This document shows, piece by piece, positions 16,853 through 25,486 of a stretch of 57,736 bases of DNA. The DNA is from Acidimicrobiia bacterium (GTDB lineage Bacteria; Actinomycetota; Acidimicrobiia; Spongiisociales; UBA5794), in contig DASWKR010000022.1 of NCBI GenBank assembly GCA_036396535.1, positions 1 to 57,736 on the forward strand, given 5' to 3'. Made by a program: the position numbers and the translations under genes. The notes under the pieces were generated by a model. It had not been told where the DNA came from, did no database searches, and was given only the letters and a program-made list of their open reading frames with translations. Within the stretch, counting starts at the first letter, position 1, and each line of letters begins with the position of its first letter.

Positions 16853-17862
16853 TGAGCAAGCGAGTCGCCATCGTCGGCGCAACCGGCGCCGTCGGCACGA
16901 CGATGCAGTCGATCCTCGAGGAACGGGACTTCCCCGTCTCGGAACTACGTCTCATGGCGTCGGCGAGGTCGGCCGGCAGGATGGTGCCCACGAAGTGGGG
17001 CGACGTCGTCATCGAGGATCTCGCGGCGGCAGATCCGGCGGGAATCGACGTCGCCTTGTTCTCGGCGGGGGCCGTCCGGTCTCGCGAGTTCGCCCCGAGC
17101 TTCGCCGCCGCGGGAGCCGTCGTCGTCGACAACTCCTCGGCGTTCCGGATGGCGCAAGAGGTGCCGCTCGTCGTTGCCCAGGTGAACGACCATGCCGTTG
17201 CTGGGCATGGCGGCATCGTCGCCAACCCCAACTGCACGACGATGGTGCTGATGATGGCCGCCGCACCGCTGCATCGCGCTGCCGGCCTCAGTCATCTCGT
17301 GGCGACGTCGTACCAATCGGTGTCGGGCTCGGGGCATACGGGCATGACGGTGCTCTCGGACGAGATCGAGGTGCTCGCCAAGGACCCGGAGCTGCTCGCC
17401 CAGGGCGGCTGGTCCGATCCGGGCTCCGACCTCTACTCCCGCCCGATCGGATTCAACGTCCTGCCGCACGCCGGGTCGTTCACCGAACAGGGTTACACCG
17501 ACGAGGAGTGGAAGCTCGTCAACGAGACCCGCAAGATCCTCGAGGCCCCCGACGTGAGCATCGAGCCGACCTGCGTCCGGGTTCCCGTGATGGTCGGGCA
17601 CGGGATCGCGGCGACGATGGCCTTCGAGCGCCCGATCACCCTCGATGAGGCGAAGGGGATCCTGGCGGCGGCACCCGGCGCCCAGCTCTGGGGCGACGGC
17701 AAGGTGCCGACCCCGCTCGACTGCGTCGGCATCGACGACGTGCTCGTCGGCAGGGTCCGCTCGACCCTCGGCGAAGCGGGCGGGATCAGCCTGTGGGCGG
17801 TTGGTGACAACCTCCGCAAGGGCGCCGCGCTCAACGCCGTTCAGATCGCAGAGCTGTTGTAG
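16852..17862 (+). CDS. asd: Aspartate-semialdehyde dehydrogenase
   Basis: Reduces aspartyl phosphate to aspartate semialdehyde with NADPH. 336 residues. Seen: N-terminal nucleotide site VAIVGATGAVGTTM, active-site cysteine in NPNCTTMVLMMA (about 128), SYQSVSGSGHTGM, FNVLPHAG, and the C-terminal RVPVMVGHG with the general-base His. Coupled to lysC. Confidence 0.96.
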   Translation: MSKRVAIVGATGAVGTTMQSILEERDFPVSELRLMASARSAGRMVPTKWGDVVIEDLAAADPAGIDVALFSAGAVRSREFAPSFAAAGAVVVDNSSAFRMAQEVPLVVAQVNDHAVAGHGGIVANPNCTTMVLMMAAAPLHRAAGLSHLVATSYQSVSGSGHTGMTVLSDEIEVLAKDPELLAQGGWSDPGSDLYSRPIGFNVLPHAGSFTEQGYTDEEWKLVNETRKILEAPDVSIEPTCVRVPVMVGHGIAATMAFERPITLDEAKGILAAAPGAQLWGDGKVPTPLDCVGIDDVLVGRVRSTLGEAGGISLWAVGDNLRKGAALNAVQIAELL

Positions 17863-18033
17863 CGGCCCCACCGGGACTCTCCCTCGTCTCCCGTGTGGGA
17901 TGCGCGACCGGTGAGGGCGAAGCTCGTCGGAAGTCGCTCTTCGAGTCCGGCTGAGGTAGGGCATGGGGCTTCTGGGAGCCCAAAATGCGGCCGTTGCTGT
18001 ACCTTATCGGTACGCGACATGGGGTGAACGGAC

Positions 18034-18489
18034 GTGCAGTCGACCGCATCGATCAGGATCGACCTTCCGATCGCCGACGTCTTCAGGTTCGTGACGACGA
18101 TCGAGAACATGCCGCGCTGGATGATGGGCGTGAAGTCGGCCCGGCTCGTCTCCGCCGAGATGGCCGAGGGAGCCCACTTCGTGCTCGACTACATCAGGGG
18201 GTGGCGACCCTACGAGATGGAGCTCGAGGTCGTCGAGTTCCAGCCCCCGACGTTGCTGGCGATTCGCACGGCGAAGGGGCAGTTCGCTTTCGAGGGACGG
18301 ATGGAGCTGGCGACGGTCGACGGCGAGACCGAGGTGACGAACATCATCGAGGCCGGGCCGGACAGCCTCTCCAGCAGCATCGCCTCGGTCCTCCTCGGGC
18401 CGATCCTGTCGCGGAGCTTCGCGAAGCGCCTCCTTGCAGAGCTCGAGGGCTTGCGGCGTGCCATCAGAGGCGAGTCGCTGCCGCAGTGA
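18034..18489 (+). CDS. SRPBCC (START/polyketide cyclase-like) protein
   Basis: 151 residues starting at GTG 18034. Pattern of a SRPBCC fold: IDLPIADVFRFVTTIENMPRWMMGV at the start, central strands including GWRPYEMELEVVEFQPP, and a long C-terminal helix SRSFAKRLLAELEGLRRAI. Such proteins bind hydrophobic ligands; this one has no identified ligand. Stands alone between asd and tRNA-Pro, followed by a strong hairpin. Confidence 0.8.
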   Translation: MQSTASIRIDLPIADVFRFVTTIENMPRWMMGVKSARLVSAEMAEGAHFVLDYIRGWRPYEMELEVVEFQPPTLLAIRTAKGQFAFEGRMELATVDGETEVTNIIEAGPDSLSSSIASVLLGPILSRSFAKRLLAELEGLRRAIRGESLPQ

Positions 18490-18519
18490 CGACTCCTGAA
18501 GCCGGCTCCACCACGCGAA

Positions 18520-18543
18520 GAGGGCCCGCCGACGCGGGCCCTC
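18520..18543. terminator. Bidirectional hairpin between SRPBCC gene and tRNA-Pro
   Basis: Perfect 10-bp stem GAGGGCCCGC / GCGGGCCCTC with CGAC loop, between two converging transcripts; little T-richness after it. Confidence 0.7.
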
Positions 18544-18550
18544 GTTCGAC

Positions 18551-18627
18551 TGGTCGGGACGGCCGGATTTGAACCGGCGACCTCATCGTCCCGAACGATG
18601 CGCGCTACCAAGCTGCGCCACGTCCCG
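18551..18627 (-). tRNA. tRNA-Pro (CGG)
   Basis: Cloverleaf with 7-bp acceptor CGGGACG/CGTCCCG, anticodon stem CATCG/CGATG, loop TTCGGGA giving anticodon CGG, T arm GCCGG-TTCAAAT-CCGGC, discriminator A and encoded CCA (18551-18553). A TACAAT element lies 12 nt upstream on the minus strand (18640-18645). Confidence 0.95.
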
Positions 18628-18658
18628 ATCGGGGCGGCCATTGTAGCGATGCCGCCGG

Positions 18659-19909
18659 TCAGGCGACCGGCTCAACCCTGATCCTGTCGATCCTGTTGCG
18701 CTCCATGGAAAGCACCGTGAAGCGGTGGCCATCGGCGACCACGAAGTCGCCCTCGTCGGGGATGCGCCCGGCGAGCGACATGATGAGCCCGCCCGCCGTG
18801 GTGTACGGGCCCTCGGGGAGCCTGCACCCGAGCGCGTCCTCGAGGTCCTCGATGGGGAGCCTGCCGTCTGCGAGCCATTGGTCGGCGCCGATCTTCACGA
18901 CCGAAGGTATCCCGGGGTCGTACTCGTCCTGGAGCTCTCCGACGAGCTCCGACACCAGATCCTTGATGGTGACGATGCCCTCGATGCCGCCGTGCTCGTC
19001 CACGACGACCGCGAAGGCGAATCTCCGTCGTCGCAGGTCCTGGAGAACCTGCAGGATCGGAGCCGACTCGGGGACGGCATGTGGCGTGCGAATGAGCCGC
19101 TCGATCGCGGCGGGGGTTGCGTCGTCGGCGAGCTGCAGGACGTCCTTGACGTAGAGGACGCCGCGTAGAGAGTCGAGCTCTCGTTCCGCCACGGGATACC
19201 GGGAGTGGCCTGTCTCGGCGACAGCCTTCCGGACAGCCTCGACCGTGACGGGGAGGGCGAGGGTCTCGATGTCGACCCGCGGCGTCATCACCTCCCTCAC
19301 CGGTCGGTCGGCGAGGCCGAACAAGGCGTCGATGATCTCCCGCTCGACCTCCTCGATCTCTCCTCCGGCATGCCCGAGCGCTGCCAGGGCCCTGATGTCC
19401 TCCTCCGTGACGGCGCTCAGCTCGACGCGCGCCGGGACTCGGAACATGCGGAACAGAATTCGCGTGATCGAGGTGAAGAGTCGAGCGATCGGGGCGAGCA
19501 CCCTGGAGAGCTGGAAGACCAAAGGCGCCACGGCCAACGAGAACGCCTCGGGATAGCGGGCTGCCAGCGTCTTGGGCGTGATCTCGCCGACGACGAGGAT
19601 CACCGCGGTGACGACGAGCGTCGCCAGCCAGGGACCCCACCGCTGACCGAGCAGGTCGATGAAGAGGGTGGTCGCAACGGCGGCGCCGAGGATGTTCACC
19701 AGGTTGTTGGCGACCAACAGCGTGCTCAGCAGTCGATCCGGGTCGGAAACGAGTTGCTGGACACGGCGTCCCCGCCTCGAGGTCTCGGCGAGCTGGTGGA
19801 CCCGCTCCTTGCCGATCCCGATCAAGGCCGTCTCCGACCCCGAGAAGAAACCGGACGCCAGAGCGCACGTCGCCAGGATGAGGACGTAGATCGTGTCGGC
19901 GGTGTTCAC
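18659..19909 (-). CDS. CNNM/CBS-domain (HlyC/CorC family) membrane protein
   Basis: 416 residues from GTG 19909 with a GGGGAGG ribosome site. N-terminal DUF21/CNNM domain with about four membrane helices and the SGSETALIGIGKERV motif; two CBS domains (about 200-330, including VMTPRVDIETL and VVVDEHGGIEGIVTIKDLV) that bind adenine nucleotides in relatives; C-terminal CorC_HlyC/transporter-associated domain (about 340-416). Relatives act in magnesium/cobalt efflux or sodium-linked magnesium transport; the ion here is inferred. Confidence 0.9.
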   Translation of the reverse strand: MNTADTIYVLILATCALASGFFSGSETALIGIGKERVHQLAETSRRGRRVQQLVSDPDRLLSTLLVANNLVNILGAAVATTLFIDLLGQRWGPWLATLVVTAVILVVGEITPKTLAARYPEAFSLAVAPLVFQLSRVLAPIARLFTSITRILFRMFRVPARVELSAVTEEDIRALAALGHAGGEIEEVEREIIDALFGLADRPVREVMTPRVDIETLALPVTVEAVRKAVAETGHSRYPVAERELDSLRGVLYVKDVLQLADDATPAAIERLIRTPHAVPESAPILQVLQDLRRRRFAFAVVVDEHGGIEGIVTIKDLVSELVGELQDEYDPGIPSVVKIGADQWLADGRLPIEDLEDALGCRLPEGPYTTAGGLIMSLAGRIPDEGDFVVADGHRFTVLSMERNRIDRIRVEPVA

Positions 19910-19958
19910 GAGCCTCCCCGAGAGGAGCCCGTACTGGCAGGGTCTCCGGCGCGCTCTG

Positions 19959-20351
19959 TCACTCGGCGGCCTGACCCACGAGGTTGCCGGCGATGGCCGA
20001 TTCGACGGCCGTGCTCAACAAGTGAGCGGTGAACGGCTTCACGACCCATGCGGCCGCTCCGGCTCGCTTGGCGAGGAAGGCGTCGGCCTGCCGATCGAGC
20101 AGGACGACGACCGGCGTCGCCTTCTCGTTGTCGATGGCGGCTCGTTGCCGTATCGAGCGGGTGATCGCCATCCCGCCCATCGATCCCACCTGGAGGTCGA
20201 CGACTACGGCGTCATATGGATCGGCGTCCAGCTCGGCGGTCACGGTGGCAGGATTCGAGTGGTCGATGAGGTCGAAGTCGGGTGTCGTGAGGGCGGCGTG
20301 GACCTCGTTGCGCACCCATGGCTCGTCGGCGACGACGAGGATCGTGGACAT
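19959..20351 (-). CDS. Receiver-only response regulator with atypical switch residue
   Basis: 130 residues, only a REC domain. Acidic pocket ADE (Asp9, Glu10), phospho-acceptor Asp in VVVDLQVGS (about 53), Lys in WVVKPF (about 104). The conserved Thr/Ser at the end of strand 4 appears replaced by Leu (VVVLLDR). No output domain, so it would act by protein contact (CheY/Spo0F-like). TATCCT on the minus strand (20359-20364) sits 7 nt before the ATG. The partner kinase is not defined; candidates in this window are the two histidine kinases. Confidence 0.85.
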   Translation of the reverse strand: MSTILVVADEPWVRNEVHAALTTPDFDLIDHSNPATVTAELDADPYDAVVVDLQVGSMGGMAITRSIRQRAAIDNEKATPVVVLLDRQADAFLAKRAGAAAWVVKPFTAHLLSTAVESAIAGNLVGQAAE

Positions 20352-20358
20352 CGCGGCG

Positions 20359-20364
20359 AGGATA
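20359..20364 (-). promoter_or_regulatory. -10 element of receiver protein
   Basis: TATCCT on the minus strand, 7 nt before the ATG at 20351. Confidence 0.5.
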
Positions 20365-20444
20365 GTGTGCCGCCACCGGCGCGCCGCACGCCGGGGCGGC
20401 GCGTTACCGACGCGTTGTCAGGATCGGGGCCGCAACCTCCCCCC

Positions 20445-20450
20445 TAGCAT
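20445..20450 (+). promoter_or_regulatory. -10 element of nfeD-like gene
   Basis: TAGCAT 7 nt before the ATG at 20458. Confidence 0.45.
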
Positions 20451-20457
20451 CCCGCCC

Positions 20458-21741
20458 ATGCGCCGCGCTCTCACGCTCTCCGCGCTCGCCTCGATGTCTG
20501 TGCTGCTGCTCTCGACGGCAGGCTCCGGGGCGCAGCCGGCGAGTGGAGCCGTGATCGTGGCGGACGTGAGAGGCCCGCTGGATCAACGAGCACTCGACTT
20601 TCTCACGGCAGCCGTCGAGACGCCTGACGCCCAGGTCGTCGTCCTTCAGATCGACAACCCGGGCATCGCATCCGGGGATCCGTCGTCCCTCATCGATGCG
20701 ATCGTGGCGTCCCGGACCCCCATCGCCGCGTGGGTCGGGCCGGCCGGCGCCGAGGCGTATGGGGGAGTGGCGGCGCTGCTCGCCTTCGCCGACATCGCAG
20801 GAGCTGCCCAGGGTGCCCGCATCGGACACCCCAGCCCGATCGTTGCGAGGGGAGCAGACGACCTGCTCGGGGGCGATCCCGCTCGACCCGACCGACTGGC
20901 AGCGATCGCCGCCATCGATGGGACCGTCGACATCACCAGCGCAGATGCCGGCACCGTGATGCTCGACAGTGTCGTCCCGACCATCGGTCAGTTCATCGCC
21001 GGCCTGGACGGGAAGACGCTCGACGGCGTTGTGGTCGAGACGGCGCAGGAGCGCACCCTCGAGGACGGCACAGTGGTCCTCGAGCCCTCCGTCCAGGTCC
21101 GGTTCATCAAGCCGGACGTCCTGACCAGGACGTTCCGCCTGGCGTCGCGGCCCGAGGCGACGTTCTTCTTCCTGGTCACCGGGTTGGCGGCGGTGGCCTT
21201 CGAGTTCTACGCGGCGGGCGTGGGGATCACTGCCGGGGTCGCATCGCTGTGCCTCGTCCTCGCCGGCTACGGGGTCGCAACCCTGCCGATCGATTGGGGC
21301 TCTCTGGTTGCGGTCCTCGTCGGGATGGCGGCTTGGACCGCCGACTTCCAGCGCAACCAAGTCAGGTGGCGATCCGTCGTCGGCACGGTGCTGCTCGTCT
21401 ACGGAGGGCTGACGCTCACCACGGCGGCGCCCCAGTTCGCGCCGAGGTGGTGGGCGATCGCGCTCACCGTGCTGGGCGCCGGGCTGTTCTACGTGTTCGC
21501 GCTGACGACCGTGATGCGCGCCCGGTTCTCCACGAGGACCATCGGGCGGGAGTACCTCGTCGGCCGCCTCGGTGTGGCCGAGACCGGCTTCGATCCCGAG
21601 GGGTATGTCCTGATCGACGGTGGACGGTGGCGGGCTCGCTCGCACCGGGCGGCCGGGATCGCCGCAGGCGATCGTATCGAGGTGCTCGAGGTGAACGGGA
21701 TCGTCCTCGAGGTCGGTCCCCCGCAGGGTGGCGGTGGCTAG
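20458..21741 (+). CDS. NfeD-family membrane protein with degenerate ClpP-like domain
   Basis: 427 residues: signal peptide (about 1-25), ClpP/SppA-like crotonase-fold domain (about 30-200), four or so membrane helices (about 240-350) and a C-terminal NfeD OB-fold domain (ending REYLVGRLGVAETG ... GDRIEVLEVNGIVLEV). Relatives are membrane proteases or scaffold partners of stomatin/flotillin. The loop normally carrying the catalytic Ser-Ala-Gly reads EAYGGVAALLA, so the nucleophilic Ser seems lost; the protein may be inactive as protease. It stands alone, ended by a strong hairpin; no stomatin gene adjoins it. Confidence 0.85.
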   Translation: MRRALTLSALASMSVLLLSTAGSGAQPASGAVIVADVRGPLDQRALDFLTAAVETPDAQVVVLQIDNPGIASGDPSSLIDAIVASRTPIAAWVGPAGAEAYGGVAALLAFADIAGAAQGARIGHPSPIVARGADDLLGGDPARPDRLAAIAAIDGTVDITSADAGTVMLDSVVPTIGQFIAGLDGKTLDGVVVETAQERTLEDGTVVLEPSVQVRFIKPDVLTRTFRLASRPEATFFFLVTGLAAVAFEFYAAGVGITAGVASLCLVLAGYGVATLPIDWGSLVAVLVGMAAWTADFQRNQVRWRSVVGTVLLVYGGLTLTTAAPQFAPRWWAIALTVLGAGLFYVFALTTVMRARFSTRTIGREYLVGRLGVAETGFDPEGYVLIDGGRWRARSHRAAGIAAGDRIEVLEVNGIVLEVGPPQGGGG

Positions 21742-21746
21742 TGCTC

Positions 21747-21773
21747 CGACCAGCAACCTGCGGTTGCTGGTCG
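21747..21773 (+). terminator. Terminator after nfeD-like gene
   Basis: Perfect 12-bp stem CGACCAGCAACC / GGTTGCTGGTCG with a three-base loop, six nt after the stop, followed by AGTTTGT. Confidence 0.8.
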
Positions 21774-21910
21774 AGTTTGTCGCCTGCGCCCCTACCGGGG
21801 CTTCGGCTCTGCTGGTGCGGCCTGCCGGCCGCGCCTGTTGCCCTGGTCGAAGCGGCAAGCCGCTCCGACCAGTACGAGGGGGCCGGCACAAGGGCCGCCC
21901 CCTCGTGCAC
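21774..21910. repeat. Cluster of inverted repeats before whiB
   Basis: Non-coding stretch with further palindromes: AGCGGCAAGCCGCT near 21850 inside GGTCGA ... CCGACC, and CGAGGGGG (21875) pairing with CCCCCTCG (ending 21905). The terminator stem and this hairpin share the words CGACCAG and CTCCGACCAG. No gene seen between 21774 and 22040. Confidence 0.6.
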
Positions 21911-22040
21911 CCCCACCAAGCATGCGAACGTTTCTGGTCGCCGCTCTAGCCGGCGCACTGCGCCATTTTTTCCCTGGCCTGTGGACAAGTCGCTCGCTAG
22001 GTTGCCGGGGCTGTTGGAGGAGACGCGGAGGAGGAGTCGC

Positions 22041-22298
22041 GTGGTCCCACTCGACCGGACCTGGCAACCAGTCGCACTGTGCAGGGGCAACCACTCGCAC
22101 CTGTTCTTCCCGCCGAGCACGGCGGAACGGAAGGACGAGCGCGAGAGGCGGGAGGTGAGGGCCAAATCGATCTGCAAGGTCTGCCCGGTACGCTCCGAGT
22201 GCCTCGACTATGCGATGGCGATCAAGGAGCCGTACGGCATCTGGGGAGGGCTCACCGAAGCCGAGCGCCGTCAGATCCTCGCCCGGGCTGCCGTCTGA
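22041..22298 (+). CDS. WhiB-family [4Fe-4S] transcription regulator
   Basis: 85 residues from GTG 22041, which has GGAGGAG four to five nt before it. Iron-sulfur cysteines: Cys in VALCRGNH, then CKVCPVRSEC (C-x2-C-x5-C), followed by the family turn YGIWGGL and a basic C-terminal helix EAERRQIL. WhiB proteins bind sigma-70 family factors and are specific to actinobacteria and their phages. Which subclass is not certain. The frame upstream is open but the family N-terminus lies at the chosen start. Its last 47 nt overlap the convergent selB. Confidence 0.93.
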   Translation: MVPLDRTWQPVALCRGNHSHLFFPPSTAERKDERERREVRAKSICKVCPVRSECLDYAMAIKEPYGIWGGLTEAERRQILARAAV

Positions 22299-24084
22299 GA
22301 CGGCGGAGATCGCCCTGACGGCTTGTCCAGCCCGTCCTGTCGAGCCATTCGAGCAGCGGAACCGCGTGGCGGCGTGACACGCCGAGGGCGTCCCGGAACT
22401 CGGCAACGGTGAACCCGTCCGGCAAGCCCTCGAGGTGTCCTCGGATCTCTTCGATCTGCTCGGGCAGGTACACGAGGTCGTCGGCGACCCTCACGAGACG
22501 CTCGCGGCGCAATGCGGCGTGCATCGTCTCTTCGTCCATGCCGAGGTCTCGGGCTCTGGGCACGGCCAACCCGTCGGCTCGCAATGCCTTGGCTGCATCT
22601 CCGAGCGCCGCCTCGTGGCGATCATCCCACCCGCCCCCGAACGACGTCGATCGCACGGTCGACCCGTCGTCGACCAGGCCGGCCGCCGAGGCAACCAGGG
22701 CGTCGACGATCGCAGGAGGCAGCCCGAGTTGTGAGGCGAGCGCCGCCTTGGGCATACCGGCACGGAGCGGGTTGGCCGCGTGGAACCCCGCTACGGCGAC
22801 GGCCATGCGAGCAGCAGCGTCCTCGGCCTTCTCGATGGAGAGGGCGGTGCCGCCTGCGATGAGTGCTTCGTTCGGCGCTCCACCTCCCGTGTCCGTCGCC
22901 AACTCCGCCAGGGGTGCGGTTCCTCGAATGCGAAGCAGCGTCGTTGCCTGAGCGGCGGCGTCGTCGGCCGCCGCCGCCCGCAACTGCGGCACCGCTGCCC
23001 GCAGGGCTCGCATGTGGACGGGACCGGGGTGGGGGTCGATGACCGTCCCGCCGGCGACGACGGCGCGCCTGCCGGTCTCACGCAGGATGAGACGGTCGCC
23101 GACGGCCAGAGGGACTTCGCCGGTCAGTTGTAGGAGCGCCGCGCCGGGGTTCTCGAGAGTCTCCGCCGTCAGGAGCCGCAGCCTGGCCGGCCAGCTCCCG
23201 GACCCGACGTGGACGTGATACGCGCCTCGATCGCCGACCTCGCCGCCGAGGCCGCGCACGGCACGCAGGTCGGCGATCACCGCCCGGGTCGTCCTGAACT
23301 GACCCGGCCGCGCAAGCATCGTTCCTCGCTCGACGTCGAGCCGGTCGACGCCTGCCAGGTTCAGAGCGGTCCGGTTGCCCGGTCCGACCGAGTCGACCTC
23401 CTCCTCATGCGACTGGATCGAGCGGACCCGGACGGCAGTTCCCCGCGGCCACATCGCGAGCTCGTCGCCGCGGGCCACGGCGCCGCCGGCGAGGGTGCCG
23501 GTGACGACCGTGCCTGCGCCCGGTATCACGAAGCTGCGATCGACCCAGAGCTTCGGCCTTCCGGCATCATCAGGCTCGCCTGCGGCGCTCAGCTCGGCGT
23601 CGAGGGCGGCCACGAGGTCGTCGATCCCGCGGCCGGTGATCGCAGACACGCGGACGATGGGCCACGGTTCCATCCCGGTGCCGGCGATCCGGTCGGCGAT
23701 CTCCAGCTCTGCGAGCTCGACGACGTCATCATCCGTGATGTCGACGCGCGTGAGCGCGATCACGCCGCGACGGATGCCGAGCAGCTCGAGAACAGCGTGA
23801 TGCTCCTCGGTCTGGGGCATCCAGCCTTCGTCGGCGGCGACGACGAACAGGGCGACGTCGATTGCGCCGACACCGGCCAGCATGTTCTTCATGAAGCGTT
23901 CGTGGCCGGGCACGTCGACGAACCCGACCGAGTGCGAGCCGACCGATGCCCAGGCGAACCCGAGGTCGATCGTGAGCCCTCGTGCCTTCTCCTCCGGCCA
24001 ACGATCGGGGTCGCGGCCCGTGAGGCGGAGGACGAGGGTGGACTTTCCGTGGTCGACGTGCCCGGCGGTGCCGACGATTGGCAT
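22252..24084 (-). CDS. selB: Selenocysteine-specific elongation factor SelB
   Basis: Brings selenocysteyl-tRNA(Sec) to UGA codons with a SECIS element. 610 residues: GTPase with GHVDHGKST, DVPGHERFM, and the base-recognition motif read as LTRVD rather than the common NKxD/TKxD; EF-Tu domains II-III (VDRSFVIPGAGTVVTGTLAGG) and C-terminal winged helices (about 390-600; the last includes FTVAEFRDALGVSRRHAVPLLEWLDRTG read in part). Directly abuts selA (TGAATG). The last 15 codons overlap whiB on the other strand. Confidence 0.95.
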   Translation of the reverse strand: MPIVGTAGHVDHGKSTLVLRLTGRDPDRWPEEKARGLTIDLGFAWASVGSHSVGFVDVPGHERFMKNMLAGVGAIDVALFVVAADEGWMPQTEEHHAVLELLGIRRGVIALTRVDITDDDVVELAELEIADRIAGTGMEPWPIVRVSAITGRGIDDLVAALDAELSAAGEPDDAGRPKLWVDRSFVIPGAGTVVTGTLAGGAVARGDELAMWPRGTAVRVRSIQSHEEEVDSVGPGNRTALNLAGVDRLDVERGTMLARPGQFRTTRAVIADLRAVRGLGGEVGDRGAYHVHVGSGSWPARLRLLTAETLENPGAALLQLTGEVPLAVGDRLILRETGRRAVVAGGTVIDPHPGPVHMRALRAAVPQLRAAAADDAAAQATTLLRIRGTAPLAELATDTGGGAPNEALIAGGTALSIEKAEDAAARMAVAVAGFHAANPLRAGMPKAALASQLGLPPAIVDALVASAAGLVDDGSTVRSTSFGGGWDDRHEAALGDAAKALRADGLAVPRARDLGMDEETMHAALRRERLVRVADDLVYLPEQIEEIRGHLEGLPDGFTVAEFRDALGVSRRHAVPLLEWLDRTGWTSRQGDLRRLRRQPGRGSDGARLR

Positions 24085-25425
24085 TCAGCGCCCGTCGCGG
24101 AGCGCGGTCGCCACCGTCTCGTCGTCGCTCGGCTCGACGGTACGCAAGTCGAGAACGAATGCATCGCCGCGCCGGCGGCCGAGGATCGGTGGGCTGTTGC
24201 CGATGAGCCTCTTCCACCAGGCGTCTGCCCCGCCGAGGAGCTCGAGATTCGGCGAAGGAATCGCCTCGCCGGGCACCGAACCGGCTCCCGGCAACGACTC
24301 TCCGTCGACGACCTTCCCCTCGACGCCGGCGGCGTCGAGGACGGCGGTGTGGCGAGCTGCCAGGTCGTCGTACGAGAGGGTTGCGATTCGCCAGAACGGG
24401 ATCTCGCGTCCCCGCCCCGAGGCGTACAGCTCGAGGGTCCCCGCCAGGGCGGCGCCCGTCGGCCCGTCGAGGCGCAGCGCCCTGGCGACAGGGTGCCCGG
24501 CCATACGTTCGATGAGATCGCGGCGGCCGACCGCGATGCCGGCTTGCGGCCCGCCGAGCAGCTTGTCGCCGCTGAACAGCACGACAGACGCTCCCGACTC
24601 GATCGTCTGGCGAGCCCCCGGCTCCTGGCGTAGCCACGACGGTGGATCATCGTCCAGCCACGGTGTGCGCGTGTCGAGGAGGCCGCTCCCGATGTCGGCT
24701 ACCAGAGGGACTCCCTTGGCGGCTGCGAGCTCCCCGAGCTGCCGGTACCCGACGTCCTCGGTGAAGCCGTCGATCCGGTAGTTCGACGGGTGTACCTTGA
24801 GGATGACGGCGGCCCCCTCGACGGCGCGCTCGTAGTCGGCGAGGCGGGTCCGGTTCGTCGTGCCGACCTCGTGGAGCTCTGCGCCGGATGCCGCCATCAG
24901 TTCGGGAAGCCTGAAGGAGCCGCCGATCTCGATGAGCTCTCCGCGCGAGACGACCACCTTCCCTCGCCCGGCGATGGCCGCCAGCGCCAGGTACAGGGCT
25001 CCTGCGTTGTTGTTGACGGCCAGAGCGGCCTCGGCGCCGGCGAGGGTTGTCAGGAGTCGTCTCACGTATCCGGCCCGGCCGCCGCGGGCGCCGGTGACGA
25101 TGTCGAGCTCTACGTTTCCGTACCCGGTTGCCTGTTCGGACGCCTGCAACGCGGCGGCCGGGTGGAGTGGCGCCCGCCCTAGGTTCGTGTGGAGCAACAC
25201 GCCGGTGGCGTTGATGACGCGGCGGGGACGCGCCGTCGACAGGCGCAGGGCACGCGCCTCGACGAGCTCGTCCGGATCGGCCTCGCCTCCGTCGATGATC
25301 GTCCGGCGGGCGTCGTCGAGAGCCACCCTGGCGAGCTCGACGACCAGCGACCTGGGGAGTGCGTCATGGCGAGTGTGCACCCGATCGGCGAGGACATCGA
25401 CGCTCGGCAGGTCGCGAGGCTCCAT
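24085..25425 (-). CDS. selA: L-seryl-tRNA(Sec) selenium transferase SelA
   Basis: PLP enzyme converting Ser-tRNA(Sec) to Sec-tRNA(Sec) using selenophosphate. 446 residues from ATG 25425. Seen: N-terminal tRNA-binding helices, VINATGVLLHTNLGRAPL, VNNNAGALYLAL, and PLP lysine in LFSGDKLLGGPQAGI. TAACCT on the minus strand (25434-25439) lies 8 nt before the ATG. selD and the tRNA(Sec) gene are not in this window. Confidence 0.96.
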   Translation of the reverse strand: MEPRDLPSVDVLADRVHTRHDALPRSLVVELARVALDDARRTIIDGGEADPDELVEARALRLSTARPRRVINATGVLLHTNLGRAPLHPAAALQASEQATGYGNVELDIVTGARGGRAGYVRRLLTTLAGAEAALAVNNNAGALYLALAAIAGRGKVVVSRGELIEIGGSFRLPELMAASGAELHEVGTTNRTRLADYERAVEGAAVILKVHPSNYRIDGFTEDVGYRQLGELAAAKGVPLVADIGSGLLDTRTPWLDDDPPSWLRQEPGARQTIESGASVVLFSGDKLLGGPQAGIAVGRRDLIERMAGHPVARALRLDGPTGAALAGTLELYASGRGREIPFWRIATLSYDDLAARHTAVLDAAGVEGKVVDGESLPGAGSVPGEAIPSPNLELLGGADAWWKRLIGNSPPILGRRRGDAFVLDLRTVEPSDDETVATALRDGR

Positions 25426-25433
25426 GGAGGCGC

Positions 25434-25439
25434 AGGTTA
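25434..25439 (-). promoter_or_regulatory. -10 element of selAB
   Basis: TAACCT on the minus strand, 8 nt before the selA ATG. Confidence 0.5.
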
Positions 25440-25473
25440 GAGGGCTCGCGGAGACCCACTCCTCGGGCTTCGG

Positions 25474-25479
25474 TATCCT
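25474..25479 (+). promoter_or_regulatory. -10 element of fxsA operon
   Basis: TATCCT 7 nt before the ATG at 25487. Confidence 0.55.
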
Positions 25480-25486
25480 GAGGGCC

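Noticed and set aside
25426-25486. tRNA(Sec) gene next to selA
   Set aside because: The 61-nt gap is too short and has no extended acceptor or TCA anticodon arm.
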